Source: Nitrospira sp. (lineage in GTDB: Bacteria > Nitrospirota > Nitrospiria > Nitrospirales > Nitrospiraceae). Taken from it: DNA of 5,334 nt. How positions within the stretch are numbered: the stretch's first letter is position 1; each line of letters begins with the position of its first letter. Position numbers and translations under genes: made by a program. Below are positions 1-4,736 of this stretch, in pieces. Location of the stretch: contig SWDL01000146.1 in NCBI GenBank assembly GCA_005116795.1, positions 1-5,334 of the forward strand, in the 5' to 3' direction. The notes beneath the pieces are model-generated. The model saw only the letters and a program-made list of their open reading frames with translations, was not told the DNA's origin and did not search any database.

Positions 1-827
1 AACTCCGCCGCACCAAGCCCGACGACTATGTGAATCGCGCTATGGATTCCATGGCCGTTCACGTGCGCGCCATGCTGGCTTTTCAGAAGGCGGGCGCGGT
101 GGTCTTCGACTACGGCAACAACATTCGCACCATGGCCCATCAGCGCGGCGTCGCCGATGCCTACGCCTTTCCGGGTTTTGTGCCGGCGTACATCCGTCCG
201 TTGTTTTGCGAAGGAAAAGGACCGTTCCGGTGGATCGCCTTGTCGGGCGATCCGGCGGATATTCGCGCGACCGACCAGGCCGCGATCGAGCTGTTCCCTG
301 AGAACAGATCTCTCCAGCGCTGGATTCCTCTGGCCCGGGAGCGCGTGGCGTTCCAGGGACTGCCGGCCCGAATTTGTTGGCTCGGCTACGGTGAGCGGGC
401 TGCGATGGGGCTACGAATGAATGAGATGGTGAAGAAGGGCCTGCTCAAGGCCCCGGTCGTGATCGGCCGGGACCACCTCGACGCAGGCTCGGTCGCCTCG
501 CCCTATCGAGAGACCGAGGCCATGCGGGACGGCAGCGATGCCATCGCCGACTGGCCGATCTTGAACGCGCTGGTCAATACGGCCTCGGGCGCCAGTTGGG
601 TCTCGTTCCATCACGGGGGCGGGGTCGGCATCGGCTACTCGCTCCACGCCGGGCAAGCGGTCGTCGCTGATGGCACGCCGGAAGGCGCCCAGCGCGTCGA
701 ACGGGTGCTGACGAATGACCCTGGGATGGGCATCCTTCGCCATGCCGATGCGGGCTATCCGGAAGCGCTCGATGCAGCCGCTCGGCAGGGTGTCCGCATT
801 CCCATGCGAGGTCCGAGTACCGTATAA
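1..827 (+). CDS. hutU: Urocanate hydratase (urocanase), C-terminal part, cut by the window start
   Basis: Urocanase adds water to urocanate to give imidazolonepropionate, the second step of histidine breakdown in the cytoplasm, using a tightly bound NAD+ as electrophile. The frame is open from base 3 with no stop, so the N-terminal half lies outside the window; the GTG at base 30 is internal, not a real start. About 274 residues are visible of a family length near 555. The family signature FQGLPARICW is present. Its Cys (bases 375-377) matches the active-site Cys410 of the Pseudomonas putida enzyme by distance from the C-terminus. The Arg in SPYRETEAM (bases 507-509) falls 44 residues later, as Arg454 does there. 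Other conserved blocks include RPLFCEGKGPFRW, VIGRDHLDAGSVASP, SFHHGGGVGIG and LTNDPGMGILRHADAGY. No damage is seen. The stop (825-827) lies inside a TATAAT. The next gene starts 27 bp later and is not a hut gene. Family assignment is near certain. Confidence 0.97.
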   Translation, partial: LRRTKPDDYVNRAMDSMAVHVRAMLAFQKAGAVVFDYGNNIRTMAHQRGVADAYAFPGFVPAYIRPLFCEGKGPFRWIALSGDPADIRATDQAAIELFPENRSLQRWIPLARERVAFQGLPARICWLGYGERAAMGLRMNEMVKKGLLKAPVVIGRDHLDAGSVASPYRETEAMRDGSDAIADWPILNALVNTASGASWVSFHHGGGVGIGYSLHAGQAVVADGTPEGAQRVERVLTNDPGMGILRHADAGYPEALDAAARQGVRIPMRGPSTV

Positions 828-828
828 T
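799..828 (+). promoter_or_regulatory. Candidate sigma70-type promoter for the DsrE-like gene, overlapping the hutU stop
   Basis: A perfect -10 hexamer TATAAT lies at 823-828 and contains the hutU TAA stop (825-827). An 18-bp spacer separates it from a weak -35-like TTCCCA (799-804, four of six matches to TTGACA). Transcription would start near 835 and leave a leader of about 20 nt holding the ribosome site GGAAGGGGG (838-846), eight bases before the GTG at 855. A perfect TATAAT is uncommon in DNA this GC-rich, but the -35 is poor. The last hutU codons alone could have produced the match, so this is a candidate only. Confidence 0.35.
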
Positions 829-854
829 CTGCCCGCTGGAAGGGGGTCCGTGCG

Positions 855-1274
855 GTGTCCACCAAACCACGCTTCGTCATCTTTGCCCACAACGCCACCT
901 ACGACAAACTGCACCAAGTCGCGACGATCGGCCTGACCGCCGCTGCGATGGGCAAAGATGTCGTCGTCGTCCTGCTGTTCTGGACGATCAAGAAGCTCGC
1001 CTTGGGACAGGTGGACGAGGTGGATTTTCCGCCGGAGTATGCCGCCCACGCAGACGAGGTGAAGCGTTTGCTCCGCGAGAAGAAGGTGCCTCGGATTTCA
1101 GAGATGTTCTCCGAGGCCAAGCAGGTGGGGCAGTTCCGGCTCATTGCCTGCAGCGCCGGACTCGAATACATGGGTGTGGACCCCGACGCGGTGGCCAAGA
1201 ACGTGGACGAGGTCATGGGCCTCCCCGCCATTCTCAACCTGGCCGCCGGCGCGGAAACGACGCTCTTCATATAG
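855..1274 (+). CDS. DsrE/DsrF-like (DsrE2, peroxiredoxin-like) family protein
   Basis: A small cytoplasmic protein of 139 residues with the alpha/beta fold of the DsrE/F family, whose members carry or sense sulfur through a conserved cysteine in sulfur-relay systems; many have no known partner. It opens with a beta strand and loop, FVIFAHNATYDKL (about residues 7-19). A helix and a hydrophobic strand DVVVVLLFW (35-43) follow. The only cysteine, Cys99 in LIACSAGLEYMGV, sits where DsrE2-type proteins keep their conserved Cys before a Glu-x-Met-Gly segment. The C-terminus AGAETTLFI is typical of the family. The GTG start is supported by GGAAGGGGG eight bases upstream. The gene lies 27 bp after hutU and may have its own promoter inside the hutU end. 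No dsr, tus or sox gene is visible beside it, so the substrate is unknown. Family sure; function open. Confidence 0.85.
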   Translation: MSTKPRFVIFAHNATYDKLHQVATIGLTAAAMGKDVVVVLLFWTIKKLALGQVDEVDFPPEYAAHADEVKRLLREKKVPRISEMFSEAKQVGQFRLIACSAGLEYMGVDPDAVAKNVDEVMGLPAILNLAAGAETTLFI

Positions 1275-1376
1275 ACCCGTCGCTCGTATCTCGTCGTTCG
1301 TGAAGCGGCAGAAGCAACCATCGGTCGAGACGAGCACTCCTGCGCTTCACGTTTCACGCTTCACGAGGCTGTACAC
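1275..1376 (+). repeat. Intergenic gap with heptamer-phased direct and inverted repeats
   Basis: The 102-bp gap before the aminotransferase gene is largely built of 7-base units. On the left run GTCGCTC (1279-1285), GTATCTC (1286-1292), GTCGTTC (1293-1299) and GTGAAGC (1300-1306). On the right run GCTTCAC (1344-1350), GTTTCAC (1351-1357) and GCTTCAC (1358-1364). The left GTGAAGC is the exact reverse complement of both GCTTCAC units. A perfect 10-bp inverted repeat therefore forms between 1298-1307 and 1357-1366, and a 9-bp one between 1299-1307 and 1343-1351. No T-run follows, so it does not look like an intrinsic terminator. The only ribosome-site candidate for the next gene, GAGG (1365-1368), touches the right arm. 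No clear promoter was seen. The pattern resembles short tandem heptamer repeats found between genes in some bacteria. Confidence 0.6.
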
Positions 1377-2471
1377 ATGATTCTTCTCAATCCTGGTCCC
1401 GTGAATGTCAGCGACCGCGTGCGGCAGGCGCTGTTACGGCCGGACATCTGCCACCGCGAATCCGAATGTGCCGAGCTGATTCACGGCATCCGTCAGAAAC
1501 TGCTGAAGGCCTTTGTGCCGGGAGCGGAATCCGAGTACGCGGCGGTGCTCCTGACCGGGTCGGGCACGGCGGCGGTGGAGGCCGCGATGCTGTCGTCGTT
1601 ACCCGCAGGCGCACGTTTGCTGGTGATCAACAACGGCGTGTATGGCGAACGGCTCTCAGCCATAGCGGGGCCGCAGCGGCTCGGCATCCCGGATCTCAAA
1701 TTCGAGTGGCAGGGCCGTCCCGATCCGGAACAAGTACGTCTGGCGCTTCGCCGGCATCCAGAGGCGCTGGCCGTGGCCCTGGTGCATCACGAGACGACCA
1801 CCGGGTTAGCGAACCCGGTGAAGGAACTGGCGGAGGTGATCGACGGTCAGAATCGGACCAGTCTGGTCGATTCCGTCAGTGGGCTGGCCGGCGAGCCGCT
1901 CGATATCGCCGGCTCCAAGTTGCCTGTGGTGGCCGGCACCGCGGGGAAATGCATTCAGGGATTTCCGGGCGTGTCCTTTGTGCTCATCCGGAAGGGATTC
2001 CTGGAGCGGATGCGCACGTATCCGAAACGGACCATCTATCTGCACCTGCCGCACTACTATGAGGAGCAGGAGCGGGGCAGCATTCCCTTCACCCCTGCCG
2101 TGCAACTGTATTACGCGTTTGATGAGGCGCTGAGCGAGCTGCTGGAGGAGGGCGTGGCCAACCGCATCCAGCGCTACAAGCAGGCCGCGACGCTGATCCG
2201 AAAACGGATGACCGCCCTGGGGGTCATCGCGCTGCTGCCGCCGGAACTTCAGTCGAACACGATCACGTCATACCATCTGCCGACGGGTCTGTCGTATCCG
2301 GTGCTGCACGATCGGCTCAAAGAGCGCGGCTATGTCATCTACGCGGGGCAGGGCCCCTTGGCCGAGAAGATCTTTCGCGTCGCCAACATGGGTGCGCTGA
2401 CCCTGCAAGATTTCGAAGGGTTCCTGGCGGCATTTCAGGACCTCATCGAGACGGCGGCCGTTCGCGCATGA
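1377..2471 (+). CDS. Class-V PLP aminotransferase, 2-aminoethylphosphonate-pyruvate transaminase-like
   Basis: A 364-residue, PLP-dependent, cytoplasmic fold-type I aminotransferase, close to the usual PhnW length of about 365-370. PhnW interconverts 2-aminoethylphosphonate plus pyruvate and phosphonoacetaldehyde plus alanine; relatives act on glyoxylate or serine. Visible marks are the N-terminal LLNPGPVNV (3-11), the PLP-phosphate segment TGSGTAAVEAA (60-70), Asp165 in VDSVSGLAGEPLD, and the Schiff-base Lys191 in AGKCIQGFPG. The KCIQGxPG form is characteristic of PhnW rather than alanine-glyoxylate enzymes. FRVANMG (333-339) carries Arg334, which binds the substrate carboxylate in the family (Arg340 in Salmonella PhnW). 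After the first motif it has CHRESE, a variant also seen in alanine-glyoxylate-like members, so strict PhnW activity is not assured. The ATG at 1377 follows a weak GAGG (1365-1368). The last codons overlap the next gene by ATGA, which suggests translational coupling with the nucleotidyltransferase and a biosynthetic rather than catabolic role. Confidence 0.85.
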   Translation: MILLNPGPVNVSDRVRQALLRPDICHRESECAELIHGIRQKLLKAFVPGAESEYAAVLLTGSGTAAVEAAMLSSLPAGARLLVINNGVYGERLSAIAGPQRLGIPDLKFEWQGRPDPEQVRLALRRHPEALAVALVHHETTTGLANPVKELAEVIDGQNRTSLVDSVSGLAGEPLDIAGSKLPVVAGTAGKCIQGFPGVSFVLIRKGFLERMRTYPKRTIYLHLPHYYEEQERGSIPFTPAVQLYYAFDEALSELLEEGVANRIQRYKQAATLIRKRMTALGVIALLPPELQSNTITSYHLPTGLSYPVLHDRLKERGYVIYAGQGPLAEKIFRVANMGALTLQDFEGFLAAFQDLIETAAVRA

Positions 2472-3190
2472 AAGCGATCATTCTGGCGGCCGGCGTGGGC
2501 AAGCGCCTGTGGCCGATCACCCAACATCGACCCAAGTGCTTGATTGAAATCGGCGGGAAAAGTCTGCTCGTCCGGCATGTGGAGATTCTGGCGTCGCTCG
2601 GCATCACGCAGGTGACGCTGGTGGTGGGCTACAAGCAGGAGATGATCCGCGCCGCCGTGGGTCAAACCTATGCTGGGGTTGATCTGCGCTATCTCGTCAA
2701 TGAGCAGTACCAGCGCGGCAGCATCGGGTCCTTATGGGCGGCGCGCCACGAGCTCGACCGCGAGACCATCATCATGGACGCTGATGTGCTGTATCATCGC
2801 GAGGTGATGCGGCGGCTGGTGCAGTCGACCGCGCCGAACGTGCTGTTGATGGATGAGTCGGTGAAGCAGCAGACCGAGGAATGTATGGTCGTAGTGCGAG
2901 GCGGCCGCGTCGTCGCCCTGACCAAAACGATGCCCTCGTCCTATGACCTGGCCGGGGAGGGCGTGGGGTTTCTGAAGGTCCGCGGGGCGGACACGGGGAC
3001 CTTGGTGGCCTCTCTCCAATGCTGCGTGGAGCGCGGATTGCCCGACATGGAATATGAAGATGCGCTCTTGGACTTCTTCGCTGAAGCCAAGGTCGGATTC
3101 GAGCGGATCGGCGGCTTGCCCTGGATTGAAATAGATTTCCCTGAGGATGTCGCGCGAGCGGAGCGCGACATCTTGCCGAAACTGAAATAG
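2468..3190 (+). CDS. LicC/PntC-type sugar-nucleotidyltransferase-fold cytidylyltransferase
   Basis: A 240-residue, single-domain, cytoplasmic nucleotidyltransferase likely to condense CTP with a phospho- or phosphono-amino alcohol, giving a CMP- or CDP-linked product and pyrophosphate. The N-terminus carries the nucleotide-binding signature LAAGVGKRLWPIT followed by RPKCL (residues 6-25), with the GxGxR and catalytic PK lysine intact. NEQYQRGSIGSLWAA (78-92) matches the substrate loop of LicC-like enzymes. IIMDADVLYH (about 100-109) holds the metal-binding Asp pair. PWIEIDFPEDVARAE near the C-terminus matches the closing Asp motif of this group. The length fits LicC (about 230). The start overlaps the preceding aminotransferase stop in ATGA (2468-2471). 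Pairing of this enzyme type with a PhnW-like transaminase is known in phosphonate biosynthesis, where PntC makes CMP-AEP and can be fused to the transaminase. Hexose- or inositol-phosphate use cannot be excluded from sequence alone. Confidence 0.85.
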   Translation: MKAIILAAGVGKRLWPITQHRPKCLIEIGGKSLLVRHVEILASLGITQVTLVVGYKQEMIRAAVGQTYAGVDLRYLVNEQYQRGSIGSLWAARHELDRETIIMDADVLYHREVMRRLVQSTAPNVLLMDESVKQQTEECMVVVRGGRVVALTKTMPSSYDLAGEGVGFLKVRGADTGTLVASLQCCVERGLPDMEYEDALLDFFAEAKVGFERIGGLPWIEIDFPEDVARAERDILPKLK

Positions 3191-3201
3191 GGAGGAGAAG
3201 G
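3191..3201 (+). promoter_or_regulatory. Strong Shine-Dalgarno sequence with no close long gene
   Basis: GGAGGAGAAGG begins on the base after the nucleotidyltransferase stop. It is the best ribosome-binding sequence in the window. An ATG follows directly at 3202, but that frame closes after 19 codons. The next long gene starts only at 3291, with no purine-rich stretch of its own. The site may once have served that gene before the repeat arrived, or may serve it now if the hairpin at 3204-3283 folds and brings the two together. Confidence 0.55.
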
Positions 3202-3203
3202 AT

Positions 3204-3283
3204 GTCACTGGTCAATAGTCATTATTGGTATTGGGGAATCTTCACTTGTCTTGCCCAATGACCAATGACTGATGACCCGTAAC
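3204..3283 (+). repeat. Heptamer-built imperfect inverted repeat, long hairpin
   Basis: The left arm reads in 7-base steps: GTCACTG, GTCAATA, GTCATTA (3204-3224), then TTGGTATTGGG. The right arm reads CAATGAC, CAATGAC, TGATGAC, CCGTAAC (3256-3283). The arms are near reverse complements. By hand I count about 26 pairs: 3204-3223 against 3264-3283 with three mismatches and one G-U, then 3227-3235 against 3254-3263 with a small bulge. The loop is 18 nt (3236-3253). There is no T-run, so it is not a standard terminator. It is much more AT-rich than the flanking genes, which suggests a mobile or expanding repeat. It interrupts an otherwise tightly overlapping operon. Confidence 0.7.
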
Positions 3284-3290
3284 CACTGCC

Positions 3291-4736
3291 ATGGCCGGCG
3301 CCCTCCAACAATCCGCCGAGACCAAGCTGCTCGATCAGGCCGTCCTGCTGACTACCACGGGCCTGTTCGGCGATGGACCGGGGCCGCTGGGCAAGCGGGA
3401 GATCATCCCGTTGATGAAGGTCGGCGGACTGACGATGTTTCAGCGCACGGTGCTCACGCTCCAGCGGGCCGGCATTCGGCGCCTATTGATCCTGGCAGGG
3501 GAACAGGAAGACGTGTTGCGGCGTTCGATCCGGGACGATCCGCGCGTCACCCTGTCGGTCCGATGGATGCCCGTGCGCGAATTCCCGATCACTGATCCGC
3601 ACACCTGGGACATGCTCTCCGACGAGATCAAGGGGCCCTGTCTGCTCGTCGGGCCCCGCGCCATGTTTGCGCGAGACTTGGTCGAGCGTCTCCGTCAGGA
3701 GGTCGGCGCGGGGGAGACGGCCGTCTTGGTGGCAAACCGTGAGCCACGCGCCGCCCGAGGAGACCTGCGCAATCCGATGGTGGCCTGGCACGAGGGGCGC
3801 CTCACGGGTGTCGCAGAACCGGCCGAGGGACTGTCCGCCGACTCGACGGAGACGGATCCGCGCGCCGCCGACTTGCTCGTGCTGCCGGGGCCGCTGTTGG
3901 GGATGGCGGCAGCCTCGGTCCAGGGCGCCCTGCCGATTCGCCACCTGCTGGACCGGCTGGCGCCGACCGGGCGGATCAAAGTGGTGGAAGCGCAGCCTGA
4001 GACGGGCTTGTGGTATCACCCGGTGCGAGGCCATCGCGGCGCCGCTGCCGAGGCCGAGCGGACCCTCTTCCGCTCGCTCCGCGGTCAGTTCGAAGGATTC
4101 GTCGACACCTATTTCAACCGAACACTCTCCGCGATCCTCACGCGGCTGTTTCTGTCGCTGCACTGTTCGGCGAACGTCGTGACGGGCGTCTCGATCGGGG
4201 TCGGTGTGGCGGCGGCGATGGCCTTCGCGATGGGCAGCTATCAGGCCGGCCTGCTCGGGGCGATGCTCTTTCAACTGTCGGCCGTTATCGACTGCTGCGA
4301 CGGAGAAGTGGCGCGGCTCACCTTCACGGAATCGAAAGGGGGAGCGCAGCTCGACCTCATCGGCGACAATGTCGTCCACATCGCCATCTTCGCCGGCATT
4401 GCCTGGGGCGTCTTCTCGCACGCGGAGGGCGCACCGTCTTGGCTCCCTTTGGCGCTGGGCGGCGCGGCGATCGGGGCCAATCTCGTGTCGTTGTGGCTGG
4501 TGACACGCGCGAAGGCCATTCGCGATCGCGGGGGCTGGCGGACACCTGAGCAAGCGGCCCGCGTGGAGTTCATCTTGCGGAACATGGCCAGCCGTGATTT
4601 CTCGGTCGCCTTGTTGGCGGCGGCGCTCATCGGGCTCCTTCCCTGGTTTCTCTGTCTCACGGCCATCGGCGCCAACCTGTTCTGGGTCATGTTGGCCTGG
4701 GTGAGCCGGACCTCCGTGCGTTCTCCCCTTGCTTAG
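3291..4736 (+). CDS. CDP-alcohol phosphatidyltransferase with degenerate N-terminal nucleotidyltransferase domain
   Basis: A 481-residue, two-part membrane enzyme. The C-terminal half is a CDP-alcohol phosphatidyltransferase, which moves a phospho-head group from a CDP- or CMP-linked donor to an alcohol in the membrane. Its full motif DGx2ARx8Gx3Dx3D is present with Asp337, Gly338, Ala341, Arg342, Gly351, Asp355 and Asp359. Membrane spans surround it, roughly at 295-315, 318-335, 362-378, 384-404 and 436-475. The layout resembles the fused inositol-phosphate cytidylyltransferase/DIPP synthase, including the linker FEGFVDTYFNRTLS (267-280). The N-terminal half (about 15-240) has the same fold pattern (AVLL, PLMKVGGLTMFQRTV, RRLLILAG). 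It lacks the GxGxR/PK loop and shows LLVGPRAMF where an Asp metal motif is expected, so it is probably inactive. The ATG at 3291 has no adjacent Shine-Dalgarno, and an in-frame stop at 3273-3275 rules out a longer ATG start. The gene overlaps the next by 8 bp. The acceptor is unknown. Confidence 0.88.
   Translation: MAGALQQSAETKLLDQAVLLTTTGLFGDGPGPLGKREIIPLMKVGGLTMFQRTVLTLQRAGIRRLLILAGEQEDVLRRSIRDDPRVTLSVRWMPVREFPITDPHTWDMLSDEIKGPCLLVGPRAMFARDLVERLRQEVGAGETAVLVANREPRAARGDLRNPMVAWHEGRLTGVAEPAEGLSADSTETDPRAADLLVLPGPLLGMAAASVQGALPIRHLLDRLAPTGRIKVVEAQPETGLWYHPVRGHRGAAAEAERTLFRSLRGQFEGFVDTYFNRTLSAILTRLFLSLHCSANVVTGVSIGVGVAAAMAFAMGSYQAGLLGAMLFQLSAVIDCCDGEVARLTFTESKGGAQLDLIGDNVVHIAIFAGIAWGVFSHAEGAPSWLPLALGGAAIGANLVSLWLVTRAKAIRDRGGWRTPEQAARVEFILRNMASRDFSVALLAAALIGLLPWFLCLTAIGANLFWVMLAWVSRTSVRSPLA

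Noticed and set aside
30..32. GTG as the start of the first gene
   Set aside because: The frame stays open upstream to base 3 and encodes conserved urocanase sequence (RRTKPDDYVNRAMD), so this is an internal Val codon.
411..1049. Antisense open frame of 212 codons on the - strand
   Set aside because: It runs across hutU and dsrE, both clearly coding on the + strand, and shows no recognisable motif.
899..1357. Antisense frame of 152 codons covering dsrE and the following gap
   Set aside because: It overlaps a real gene, has low-complexity composition, and its start falls in the heptamer repeat.
1377..2471. Ordinary alanine-glyoxylate or serine-pyruvate aminotransferase
   Set aside because: Not fully excluded, but the KCIQGFPG lysine motif and the cytidylyltransferase next to it favour the PhnW-like group.
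3204..3283. Intrinsic terminator
   Set aside because: The hairpin is long and AT-rich and has no T-run after it; the following bases are ACCACTGCC.
3204..3283. CRISPR array
   Set aside because: The units are 7 bases, contiguous and inverted, with no spacers.
3272..3595. + strand frame of 107 codons starting in the repeat before the phosphatidyltransferase
   Set aside because: It is out of frame with the real gene from 3291 on, and its residues are basic and disordered; a shadow frame.
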